Part shown: piece after piece, positions 43,701 to 53,630 of the stretch
Layout of the letters: the number at the start of each line of letters is the position of its first letter
How positions within the stretch are numbered: the first letter of the stretch is position 1
Assembly (NCBI GenBank): GCA_032358255.1
Contig: JAULBX010017748.1
Location: forward strand, 23,439-87,438
Direction: 5' to 3'
DNA: 64,000 nt
Source of the DNA: Heterotrichella gracilis
Lineage: Eukaryota; Sar; Xanthophyceae; Tribonematales; Xanthonemataceae
Made by a program: the position numbers and the translations under genes
The notes under the pieces: model-generated
What the model was told of the DNA's origin: nothing
The model's input: the letters and a program-made list of their open reading frames with translations, nothing else
Databases searched by the model: none

Positions 43701-46700
43701 AACCCTGCCCGCCCACAACGCACCTGTCTTGTGTACTTTGACTTGCGCACGCGCACCGCCGGCGACATCCCCTCCCCTCCCGGCCCCCTGATTTGTGGCT
43801 TGCGGTTCTCCCCCTCCCCCGCCTTCATCAGGCCCGCCATAGCCTCCTGCTCACAGCTGGGCAGGTCGCGCCACGCCTGGATGGCGCGGTACACCTGCAG
43901 TGGTAGGGTTTAGGGTTTAGGGTTTGAGCTGGGCAGAGCCTAATTGCCAGGGTCACATGGGAGTCCAGCTCTTAGGGTTCATAGTTTGAGGTTTAGGGTT
44001 TGTTTCCCAGTGGCCTCCTGCTGGCAGCTGGGCAGGTCACGCCAGGCCTGGTGGCGCGGTAACCCTGCAGGGGGGGAGGGTTTAGGGTTTGAGCTGGGCA
44101 GCGCCTAATTGCCAGGGTCACCTGGGAGTCAGGGTTTTAGGGTTTTAGATTCAATGTAAGGGATTTTGGGCCGACATGACCACCTGCTGACAGCTCAATG
44201 GCGCGGCACCTGCGGGGGAAGGGGTAGGGTTTAGGATCAGGGTTTGAGTTGGCTGTTGGGCAGGTCGCGCTAGGCCTGGATGGTCGCGCGTGCAGTTGTA
44301 ATGTTTACGATGCCTCTCTAGAAAACACATTGCTGCAAAGCTGGGGTTAAGGTTTAGGGTTTGGGTCAGAGCTTATTATCCCCACCTGGTGCTGGATCTT
44401 GTTCAAATCGCTATCATTCAGATCCGCCTCCAGGGGCAGGTGCTTGGCCACAAAGGAGCGCAGGATCATCTTGGGCGCAGACACAAAGTCGTCCATCTCG
44501 CCCCCATCGCCCTCCGCCACCGCGGTGCCGATGTTGGCCTCGCCTGTGCTCTGCAGCCCGATGACCACGCACTGGCCCTCTGCCAGGGCGGACTGGGAGA
44601 GCTTGGCGCAGGCGGGGACCTGCGGAAAGCGATGGTGAGTGCCGTGTGTCGGCGGATTGCAAGTACCCTTTGTATGGTACCCTTGGTACGAGTCATGGTC
44701 TAGCAAAACCCTCCATCAGACTCTGCAAAACCAGGCAAAAAGCAGGGCTAAACATGCAAAACATGGGTCCAGGTCTTACATGGATTTGGGCTAACCACAA
44801 AGACCTCTGCACCAATCCTTCCTTCCAACCCCACCTTTGCCGCCATGAGCATTTGCCTGAAGAAGCGCTGGTGCGCCGACCAGAACAGCACACTATCAGG
44901 CCAAAATTGAAGGGAAATGGGCTCCAGGGCACGCCAAATTAAACCCTTTTCACCACACATATAAGCCCTCCAAAACCCCCACCCCCCCACCTTTGCCGCC
45001 ATGAGCATTTGCCTGAAGAAGCGCTGGTGCGCGGACCAGAATAGCGCCCCTGTGTCCGCCTTGCCCTTGCGCCGCTTGCCCACCGTCTTCACAGCCGAAA
45101 CCACGCGCCACAGCATCTGCCACAGCTCGGCGGAGCGGTCGTACATCACCCTGCGCAAGGGTTTTGATGGGTTTAGGGTTTTGGAGGGTTTTCAGCAACT
45201 GCCACAGCTCGACGGAGCGGTCGCACATCACCCTGCACAAGGGTTTCAGGCAGGATTCAGGGTTTTCAAGGGTTTTCAGAGCACATGCCACATCATTTGC
45301 CTAGGGATCCACATCCACATGCGTCACCGCAGCCCGACTACCCTACTATCAGCCACAAAATCCTAGCGCTTCTCCCCTCCTAAACACTGGGTCCACGCCC
45401 ACGTGCGCCATTGCAAAGTGCGCCTGCTTACCCCAGCCACAACAACCCTAGCCTAGGGTTCCACCCGCACCTGAACACTGGGTCCACATCCACGTGCGCC
45501 ATTGCAAAGTGCGCCTGCTTGTAGGACAGCGCGCGGCTGAGGTAGGTGCCGGTGGCCTTCAGACCGATTGAGAACAGCTCTAGGGTGCCCAGGCCGGACC
45601 TAGGAAGGAGTGAAGGGGAGGAGTGAGGTAGTGGTGGTGTGTGTGGGGGGGTGGGGAGTTTTGAAGGCAAAGCCACGCACATGCCCAGCATGTCTACAAA
45701 GGTTGCGTCAGAGGCACCGGTGGTGTTGGAGAAGCGCAACCCACACGGGATCAAAAAGGACCACCCAGCGTACCGCCGTTTAGGGGTTTTACAAGGGTTT
45801 TCCATGGATGTTACACTCACTTGCCCAGCATGTCCACCAGCTCCGCCATGCTGTCAAAGCCGTAGGTGCCCAGCCGGCTCATGTAGGCAAGGTTGTTGGG
45901 CTCGGAGGCCCCGGTGGCACTGGAGTAGAGCACTCGCGCACCCGGTATGCTCAGCTGCAGGGTGTTGACCACCTTGGCAGTCTGGGTGGCGCCTGTGCAT
46001 GGGGTTGAGGGATCAAAGTCTGGGGTTTTGACAGCGTGCAAAGCACTGCATTCCACTGTCAGCCGGATGTGTTAATGACGTTCTGCACACAGTTGATATG
46101 TCACTTATTGTATCCACTACAGCAGTGCAATTGCTCCCCACTCCCTCTGCCAGTAGGTGGCTTGAATGCTGCAATTGCACCCTCCCCTCCCCATACCACC
46201 CCCTCTCCCCACTCCACCCCACCCCACCATTACCTTTGGACTTGCTTGCGATGAGGTTCTTGGCTTTGTGGCACTCATCAAACACGATTAGCGCGTCCCC
46301 AGGCGCGTCCCCCAGCCACTCCACAATCTGGTGCAAGCGGGAACCCTACGCAAGGGTTTGCAGGCATGCGCTCAAAGTTTGGCTGGGAGGAGGCGTTGAA
46401 GGGCAAACGCATGACCCTACACTTCTGCACCATGTTACAATTACAAAACCTGCAAATGTCATTACTAGGATTACAAGAAAAGGCTTGCCATTGATTTGCC
46501 ATTTAACACACTTGCATTCCCATCCCCATCCCTAGACTCCCGCTTGTCCCCACCTTCTTCATGTTGATTGTCATCTCAGCCTCCTGGCGCTTCCTCTTGG
46601 CATCCATGGGGTCCAATCCCTCCACGTCCACATTGGAGGCCCCGGGATCGTCTGTATCCCTTGCCCCCGCCACCAGCAGCGAGTAGGTCATGTACACCAC

Positions 46701-49700
46701 CCCTTGGCGAAAGTGCCTGTCCAGGCGTTCCTTGGCGCGTGGCAGGGTACCGTTGCCCTGGGAAGGAGAGGGAAAGGGGGTGAAAGGGGTGTATATGAGC
46801 AGTTGCAATGGGGATATGGGTAATGGGGGTTCATTTGAGTGGGCGTAGAAACGAAGCCCCCTTCTCAACGTCAGTCCAACTTCAAATGCATGAAACAACC
46901 CTAGCATGCAATGGTTTATCTCACCTGTGTGCAACAATCCTAGCTTGAACAGGAAGCCCTCCTAAAATAATGGATGCACCCCACTACATCCTCCAACACT
47001 GCACTCCCTTTGGCTGTTTCCCCACATCCCACATCTGTCTCCACATTCACCCCATCCCCACCATCACAATTCCGCATTAGGGTTTAGGGTTTACCTCAGG
47101 GTGCACCACAACCCCCGCAGCCTCCACGTCCCGCAGGTCCCTCTCCGCATCGTACTTGAGGTCAGATGAGGTGGACACCCACAGCGCACGCTTGCCACCT
47201 GGCACAGCCACAGCCGAATCAGTGTGTGTGGAGATGCAGTGGAGGGGGTAACAACATTATGTGTGGGAGGGTGGGGAAGGCATGCTGAGGTGCGCACGCT
47301 TGCCACCTGGCACAGCCAATGCCGAAACAGTATGGATGGGGCATGCGATGGGGTGCTTACCATTAACAGTGTGGGTGCGCGTGCGCGTGCATCTGCTAGT
47401 ATACCATTCCATCAGCTCCAGCACCGCCACCATCTGTGGCCGCACCAGCATCAACACCACCAGCACTACCACCACCAGCACCACCTGTGCCAGCACCAGC
47501 ACCACCCACCACCATTTTGCCCCACCACCACCACCACAACCCACCTGTTGCAAAGAACTCCTTGATGAGTGCCGCGATCTGGCGGCCCTTGCCAACCCCC
47601 GCTCCATCTCCCAGGAAGAACCCTGCTCGCTCGCCTGGTGCAGAAGGAAGGGGATTGAGTGGGCTACTGCTGTTCGATTTCAAATTGTGCATGGTGCGCA
47701 ATTTGGCTCTTACTAGTTTGCCTAAAATCGTGGTGGGTGAGTGCTGCATGGCAGGGGTGTTGGAAGTACACCCATCAACCAGTGCTGTTCAAATTGACGG
47801 CAAAAACCCATTTCATTGGTTCAAACCATGACGGGAATAATGTGCAATTACCAAGTGAAATTCCGTAGATAGTGGGAGATCTACATTTGGTATTCACATC
47901 AAGCGTGGTGTGTGCAAATGGCAAACCCATGTTGCGCCACATGGGTATGTGTGGAGGCTTGTGCAGGGCGAGATGACGTGGTGACATACCTGTGGCTAGG
48001 CGGGGACCCTCAAATTTCTGGAATGCGTACACCACCGACTCCAGCTGGGGGGCAGATATCAGGCCCTTGTCCACGATTTCCTGCACAGCACACAAACAAA
48101 CCCTGAACCCTCGCAGGTACAGTGTGTCCTGTTTGTGCAATGTGGAATGTGAATGTTGAGTGCAGCTTAATCCCCCTGCATGCTGATCGCATCTGCTGGC
48201 AAATGCACATTACATAATTGCAGACTGTGAGACAATGTCGAAATGCTACCCTGGGCATCCAGCTGGGCAATAAGGATGCCTAAATGGCAGCAGCAGCGCC
48301 AAATTGTGCATTCCTCACATGCATGCTGTTGGTCGTGGGTATATGGGGGCATCAAGGGCCACACAGCTTGGTCTGGTTCCAAAGAATGTTGGAATATTTC
48401 CAATGAAAGATGTGGCAGCCCACCCATGATGTGGCCATGGGCTTGCCTACCCTCATGTGTCCCTATGGTTGGTACAAACTGGCCCATGTGATGTATGCAA
48501 CTGTGCCCCATGCAAAAGCTGAAGTCATGTAAAGGCTGCGGCATAGCCCAAACCACACTGCCATGGGAGTTGCCTGAAACCAAACCCTACACCCTCACCC
48601 CAACTGTGACATCAACTATGGATAAACCAGCAGGCATTGGACACAGGCTCAGATGATAAGGCGCCCACATGCTGTAATTCCTATCAAGTATATTGCCATT
48701 CTCTCGCATGTTGGCCATTCTATCTCCCACAATCTGTAAACCTTAACCCCAAGGCTTATTTGCAAGATCCACCAGGTGCTGGCGACCCTAGGCTAGGGTT
48801 TTACCTGCAGGTGGTGCTTGTACTTGGGCTCCGGCAGGCGCACCCCCCTCAGTGAGGCTGTCTCCACGATTGGGTCGGGATGGTCAGGGCCAGCCACCTG
48901 GTCAGCCCTACACAAGGGTTTTGACAGGGCAGACTTAGGATCAGGGTTTAGGGTCAGGGTGGTCTGGGCCAGGCGCATGGTCAGAAGTACAGAAGGGTTT
49001 GGAGGGGGAAGGTCAGTGGTGGAAATGGGACAAGCAGTGAGAGGATATATCCCAGCAGGTATCGTGTGAAGGATCTGCAAGGCTGACTACTGTGCTGCTG
49101 GAACGCGTGCAATTAGTTGGTTGTCAGTGATAGAAGGGCTGTGGAATCAGGTGTTCTATGTAACACAAGGAAGTCTGTGGAGACGACGGGAGCAGGTTGG
49201 GTATGGAACGCTAGGGGATGGGCAGGCATGTGGGCATGTTGGTACCGACGTTGGTGAGAAACGGTGCTGTTAGGTGAACATGAAGAGGGTGATGTGAATA
49301 GCCCAGCAGTGTTGCACGGCTGGTGCTGTTTAGGCACACAGGGATGTACAAGGTCGGTAATATGGCATGGCAATGGGGTGTCGGGGTCACGTACTTGTAT
49401 TCCATGTACAGGGTGGTTTCGTCGTCTGCTGCCTGCGACACAACACAGCTCTCGGTTAGTGTTGCTGGGATTTGCTCGTTTGCCAGTGCAGGTACGAATG
49501 GGGAACTGGGCAGTGCCTAAGTAACCTTGTGGGTTCCTAGACATGGGAGTTTGAAGACAAGTTCAAACTCTCGTCAACTGGGTTCTAACAGGTACAAGGT
49601 TTGGTTAGAAAGCACCTAGAGGTTGCCAACCACACATGGGCAACAGCTTCAAACGCTGTAGCCTGGCAGCTGTCTGTGCCGTGGGTGGTACTTCAAACAG

Positions 49701-50261
49701 TGCATGTCAACATGTTGGTTACAAGCACCTTGTCAACCCTTTCCCACACAGTCAGGTCACGGCAACAGCTGCAGTGTCTGGCAGGTTTGAACGTACAGCT
49801 GCGTTGTCGATCTGCTGGTCCCCTCCAGCGTCCTTCTCCTCATCAGCCTCGTCAGGCTGCTGCTGCGCCTGCTGGGCTTGCTGAGCCTTCTGTTTCTGTT
49901 TCTTGGCCTGCTGTCGTGCTGCATGCTGCTGGGCTGCCAATGCCTGTTGCTGCGCTACGTAGGCCATTTGGGCTGCGTGGGAGTGTTGCTGTGCAGCGTT
50001 CATTGTTGGAACCGGCGTTGGGCCTTGGGGTCGGTGGGGCCGAGCGTAGGGCATGGGAAGGGGCACCGCAGTTCTGGGTCCAGCAGCAGCTGACGCCATG
50101 GCTTTGCCCTTGGTCATGATGTATGGGAGGGCTGCTGGGTCCACGATGTTGGCATACACAGGTGGCACTGTGCCTGTAGCGTTCAGGGACGCATACAATA
50201 GAGAGACCGTGGCATTGAAAGCGGGTTGGCTCAAGAGAGCCAAGTCAAGTGCGAACGGCAT
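34727..50261 (-). CDS. Strawberry-notch / FORGETTER1-type helicase-like chromatin protein with PHD finger
   Basis: SNF2-related nuclear regulator. Exon 1 is 50261-49797. The others: 49432-49395, 48907-48805, 48080-47990, 47634-47545, 47198-47095, 46757-46554, 46345-46234, 45992-45821, 45599-45471, 45150-44991, 44619-44386, 43894-43724, 43517-43278, 43096-42911, 41972-41747, 41572-41231, 41035-40866, 40534-40361, 40037-39920, 39518-39316, 38919-38801, 38574-38331, 38051-37834, 37550-37382, 37126-36979, 36643-36521, 36086-35917, 35697-35633 and 34988-34727. About 1749 residues, all phases consistent. The N-terminus is Gln/Ala-rich. Walker [11 protein letters not shown] (about 241), DECH box [11 protein letters not shown] (about 388), [16 protein letters not shown] Cys4-His-Cys3 PHD finger (CEVCQKT ... 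WFCPQC, about 960-1003) sits in an acidic insert. The C-lobe has [17 protein letters not shown] and [11 protein letters not shown]. The start at 50261 or 50303 is unsettled. Confidence 0.93.
36110..36316 (-). repeat. Two echoes of SBNO exon-28 start
   Basis: Copies of the exon start at 36086 (GTAGCCTGC edge plus codons for YEVFNEE) at about 36122-36212 and 36248-36315, upstream, with a TTTAGGGT spacer. They diverge progressively with distance. Confidence 0.8.
36820..36888 (-). repeat. Echo of SBNO exon-26 end
   Basis: Repeats codons for [14 protein letters not shown] and the donor of the exon ending at 36979; lies in the downstream intron. Confidence 0.85.
38110..38190 (-). repeat. Echo of SBNO exon-24 start
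   Basis: Repeats the first about 70 nt of the exon starting at 38051 (codons for [18 protein letters not shown]) with acceptor, upstream in the intron. Confidence 0.85.
38970..39245 (-). repeat. Echoes of SBNO exon-22 start and exon-21 end in one intron
   Basis: 38972-39022 repeats the start of exon 22 (true start 38919, codons for [11 protein letters not shown]). 39166-39245 repeats the end of exon 21 (true end 39316; codons for [17 protein letters not shown]). Each copy lies on the expected side of its exon. Confidence 0.8.
40608..40802 (-). repeat. Two echoes of SBNO exon-18 end
   Basis: Copies of the CACCTGCTGGATGT edge (true exon end 40866) at about 40615-40640 and 40731-40800, in the downstream intron. 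The nearer one also retains codons resembling DEDDFVRP. Confidence 0.7.
42042..42141. other. 100-N assembly gap inside a tandem array
   Basis: Exactly 100 N. The sequence on both sides belongs to the same 106-bp repeat array, so the copy number is unresolved. Confidence 0.98.
42142..42780 (-). repeat. 106-bp tandem array of SBNO exon-16 start
   Basis: The real exon starts at 41972 (codons for [11 protein letters not shown]). The unit (exon edge, acceptor and TTTAGGG-rich intron) recurs with GGATTCC at 42229, 42335, 42441, 42547 and 42653, exactly 106 bp apart, plus a decayed copy near 42750. Two unit types alternate (AATAACCC and AATGACCC, with matching spacer variants), giving a 212-bp higher-order period. 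Confidence 0.92.
43995..44290 (-). repeat. Three echoes of SBNO exon-13 start
   Basis: Copies of the exon start at 43894 (codons for [16 protein letters not shown]) at about 44003-44063, 44180-44215 and 44255-44290, upstream. They are increasingly diverged and separated by GGGTTTAGGGTTT. Confidence 0.8.
44820..45245 (-). repeat. Echoes flanking SBNO exon 11 on both sides
   Basis: The exon is 45150-44991. Its end (codons for [17 protein letters not shown]) is copied downstream at about 44830-44893. Its start (codons for [11 protein letters not shown]) is copied upstream at about 45187-45243. Confidence 0.88.
45374..45748 (-). repeat. Echoes of SBNO exon-10 end and exon-9 end
   Basis: 45376-45430 repeats the end of exon 10 (true end 45471; codons for [16 protein letters not shown]). 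45676-45745 is a shortened copy of the end of exon 9 (true end 45821; reads [11 protein letters not shown]...VDMLG against [10 protein letters not shown]...VDMLG). Confidence 0.78.
47285..47345 (-). repeat. Echo of SBNO exon-6 start
   Basis: Repeats the edge CGCACGCTTGCCACCTGG (true acceptor just above 47198) in the upstream intron. A low-complexity (CCA)n stretch follows at about 47420-47550. Confidence 0.75.
48948..48992 (-). repeat. Echo of SBNO exon-3 start
   Basis: A weak copy of the exon 3 start (true start 48907), seen as GGTCAGGGTGGTCTGGGCCAGG, upstream and preceded by TTTAGGGT. Confidence 0.55.
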
Positions 50262-50887
50262 AGTGACACGGGTTTTATAGTACGTCTTGTCACCACCTGT
50301 CACTTGAAAGAAGGTGGGTAGAGAGGCGGCATGTCACCAGGTATGTCACTGTGCAAGGCACAGGAGGGGTAACGCTAGAACCAGTTACCATGGCTCTACC
50401 CAAAAACAAAGTGGGCAGGATGAGGTAGTGGGCAACGTCCCTTTTCGAAAACGCTGGGAGCATTAACCTGCAACATCAGACGTGATTGCTTCGTGGCCCT
50501 GGACGAATCGTGGGCATTGCGACGTGGGTAATGTTTTGACAGCCAGCGATTTTGAAACTTGTTTGAAAAATTGAAGGTCTTTTTCGTAAATTGAACTTTT
50601 TCGGAGTAAAACATTCCTTCGATTATCCTGCAAAAAAGAACCCTGATTTATTTCGCAGAGCGCAGTATACACAGCATAAATCGTGCCTCTCCTTGCTTCA
50701 TGTCCTTGGTTTGCGTACAGCGTCAAGTTGAAACGCCGTGAACTGTCTATGCAAAGCCCCCTTTTGAAGCACAAAGGTGTACTTCGTTGGCCTCCCACGC
50801 ATGCATTAGATCAAGTACAGAACTGCAGAACAAACCCTTGCCTGGGCTGATATCACGTTCACCTGAGCACGTCAGCAACTCCCCAGC
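50262..50887. promoter_or_regulatory. Bidirectional promoter region, SBNO gene and complex I subunit gene
   Basis: Head-to-head spacing of about 626 bp between ATG codons on opposite strands. It is A/T-richer than the flanking coding sequence. No clear TATA box or known motif can be assigned. Short ORFs here are not protein-like. Confidence 0.5.
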
Positions 50888-51522
50888 ATGTCGCTGTTGA
50901 GGCGGGCGGGTGTGCAGGCGCTACGCAACCTGCGGCGGAAGGGGGAGGCCCCCAATGAGAAGTTCTGGAGCGAGGGCAAGCACGAGCCAGGCGGCATCCT
51001 GTTCAGCGAAAGCCCACCGCCCGCAGGAGAAGCCAGAAAGTGGGAGTCGTGGGAGTTCACGTGGTAAGCTTAAAGCCCTCACTTGCAGCGTAGGCCAACA
51101 GGTGTGGGTCTTTGGCCATCAGGTGTGGCGTAGACCCAGCAGCACACCACCACTGCTTCATGCCCATATACGGGTCAGGTTCACTATTTGATATAGCCTG
51201 TGGCAAATTTCGGTCCTGTGCCATGGTCGTGGTTCAATCCCACCAGTACACCACCAACTTGCTGCTTAATACCCACTGCAGTGGGTTCCTTTCTACCTGG
51301 GGGTTGGGGCCTCTACTTCTGGCAACCCAGACCTGGGTGGGTTCATGTCTTTATGCTGTTTGAGACTCTTGGGTTTCACCCGGTACATTCTGCTGCTGCA
51401 GGTACACGACGCTTGTTGCTTCAGCTGTGATGTTTGCGGTGGCAATCCCAGCCCGGCCTGACTCCAGCATGTTCAGTTGGGCCAAGAAGCAAGTTGAGGA
51501 GCAGAAGAAGGCTGCAGCCTGA
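50888..51522 (+). CDS. Mitochondrial complex I ESSS (NDUFB11-like) subunit
   Basis: Small accessory membrane subunit of NADH:ubiquinone oxidoreductase. Two exons, 50888-51063 and 51402-51522, give 98 residues; the intron splits a Trp codon. The Arg-rich N-terminus (MSLLRRAGVQALRNLRRK) fits a mitochondrial presequence. ILFSESPPPAGEARKWESWE matches the plant ESSS signature of a PPP-G-RKWE-WE block. It is followed by one membrane span (about residues 60-76, YTTLVASAVMFAVAIPA) and a short charged tail (SWAKKQVEEQKKA). Length and layout fit plant and algal ESSS proteins. The identification rests on motif memory without a search. A TGTAA at 52012-52016 may be its poly(A) signal. Confidence 0.72.
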
Positions 51523-52059
51523 GCCTTTTAACGAACTGCACCAGCCATTAACAGACACTGGTGGCTATTTTTTTCTACCAAGGACCCTCCACAGCAGCAG
51601 CAAATAGCTTGTACGCTATCTGATCTGCACGATGTGCAAGCTGGGAGGGCATCTATGCTGCAGTGGTTCAGACAGGTTGGAAGGCGGCCAGCACCGGTAA
51701 CAGCTTGGTAGCTACTTTAGATGAACTGTGGAGCAACAGGCTTGGGACAGGTTGGGCATTACATACGCGCAGCACATGGGTCATTTTTGGCCCGGCAACA
51801 GCAGTCCTATGCGAATTGGTTGAACAATACCTTGCGATAGCCCAGCTACTTCCACTTCGGCAAAACAGTTCAACACTGTATGCGTCCCTTAATAAATTTA
51901 TTTTGCACGTAAGGTAGATTTTACTCCCATACACTTTTACCCACCCACAGGCGATGGAACGCAGCGCAGCCTTGCAGCATAGTGGTCTTAGTCTGAGCTT
52001 TCAACCGTCACTGTAACAAGTTCAAAACACCTACTTTCCACTAATCTATCCTATTGTCC
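51523..52059. terminator. Shared 3' region of two convergent genes
   Basis: Plus TGTAA at 52012-52016 (490 nt past the ESSS stop) and minus TGTAA at 51759-51763 (TTACA on plus, about 300 nt past the stop of the next gene) are in crossed order. The two 3'UTRs would overlap by about 250 nt if both sites are used. No coding exon was seen. Confidence 0.4.
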
Positions 52060-53630
52060 CTAACTTGATGGCTCTTTGTGTCGCTGGAAGAACTGGAGGT
52101 CGGCCTCGGATGTGCAGCAGACCTCTCTCTCCATCTGCATCATCAGCAGCTCCACCACCTTGTTGGAAACCTGCAAGCAAAGGAGCGGTGTTTGGCAACG
52201 ACGTTGCCAGCACTGACTTGTGTGTGCAAGAAGCGTTCGAGGTGCATCTCTGCAATGGAACTGCTCTAGGTTTCCCAAGGTCTTGGGACCCACTTGCACA
52301 CAGCATACAGCATTCTGAAGCAAGGCAAACTAGCTCGTTTGGTGCACGACATAGCATGTTCACTTGAAGCACAAGACTTTGCTCATCTTATGCCCATACG
52401 GTATCTAAAGTACAGATCATGTGGTCCACAACATGCACTTTAGGCACAGCGCTTTGTCCTCGCATACTATGTGGCATTGCAGGTCTGGGTCTTGAGTATT
52501 ACCTCAAACGCGTTTGTGAAGGTTTCCCGGTAGTTGAACCCCAGCAGCTCCGTGCTCATGCCCAGCAGCACAGACCCCATCTCGTCCTCACCCCGCCGCC
52601 GCATTGTCACGTATGCCTGCAGTGGTGCGGGCCCAATGAGCTCATGGCGTGCTTAGGGCAGCATATACTGTTGGTACAATAGCAGAACAACCTGAGTCAA
52701 GGCTGTGGCTTCCAACAGTGTTGGACTAATCCAAGGCAGGCCGCCAAAAGCTTGCCCACAATGCGCCAAGCCCCACAACCCACCACCCCAAACATCACGC
52801 TGCTAACCCACAACCCATCTCCCCTGCTGCCCTGCCCAAGTCGCCTTGCACATCCTGGGGATGCCACTGCGCATCCAACAAACCAACGCTTGCAGCTGCC
52901 CACACCCATGGCATGCCAAATGGAACTGGCAACCCCGCGTCAATGCACATGTGGCCAAGACACTGCTAACACAACCCTGATCCACGCTGCGCCAAGCCCC
53001 GCAACCCACCTCCCCCGCTGCCTTGCCCAGATCCCCGTGCACCTCCTGGGGAAGCCACTCTTCGTCCAACCAGGACTGGATGGTGCCTGCGATCCACTGC
53101 TGCTGCTGCGCCAGCTCAGCATCGCTGCACACGGCTGGGAGCACTATTTCCTCGATAGGTTGTATATCCTGCAACGTAGCAGTGTAGAAGCGCTTTGTGT
53201 GCAGGCCGGTGCACTGCATAGGTTGTGGTCTCAACTACATGGTATTTGTGAGCTCACATACCTGAAGACAACAGTGAATGACGGCGTGACATGCGGGTGT
53301 GCGGCTTCCAGTGCTGGCTCACAAGGGTTGAACATCGGAAAGCTGATGTCAACACCAATAGGTGTGTGCAGAGGTTTGACTGTGGCTGAGGCATGTGTCA
53401 TGCATGTGCACATGGCCTAGTACCTTGGAGCCTGGAGCTGATTGGCAGGTAGTGGCTAGGCGCCTGGCTTGCGATACCCGGGATAACTGTGTGGATGTAT
53501 GCCGACAGGCCTTGGTATTAGGCCTAGCAAGTAGCGCGTGGCTGCATGTCCTGGCGCTGGTGGTTGGCGTGGTGGCATGTCCAGTGGCTAGGCATGTGAC
53601 TCGCGATGTCGAAGCCATGGGGAGCACCAA
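52060..53630 (-). CDS. Unrecognised small protein, probably organelle-targeted
   Basis: Four exons, 53630-53424, 53168-53010, 52616-52503 and 52170-52060, give 196 residues with all joins in phase 0. The first 69 residues are rich in Ser, Thr, Ala and Arg and poor in acidic residues (MVLPMASTSRVTCLATGHAT...), as in chloroplast or mitochondrial transit peptides. The mature part is alpha-helical in character: SWLDEEWLPQEVHGDLGKAA, MRRRGEDEMGSVLLGMSTEL, FTNAFEVSNKVVELLMMQME. Splice sites and clean codon structure make it a real gene, and the mature part looks conserved, but I do not recognise the family. The first exon is the least certain. Confidence 0.6.
52795..52872 (-). repeat. Echo of the exon-2 end of the gene at 52060-53630
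   Basis: Repeats the end of the exon at 53010 (codons for LDEEWLPQEVHGDLGKAAGE) in diverged, frameshifted form, downstream in the intron. Confidence 0.72.
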
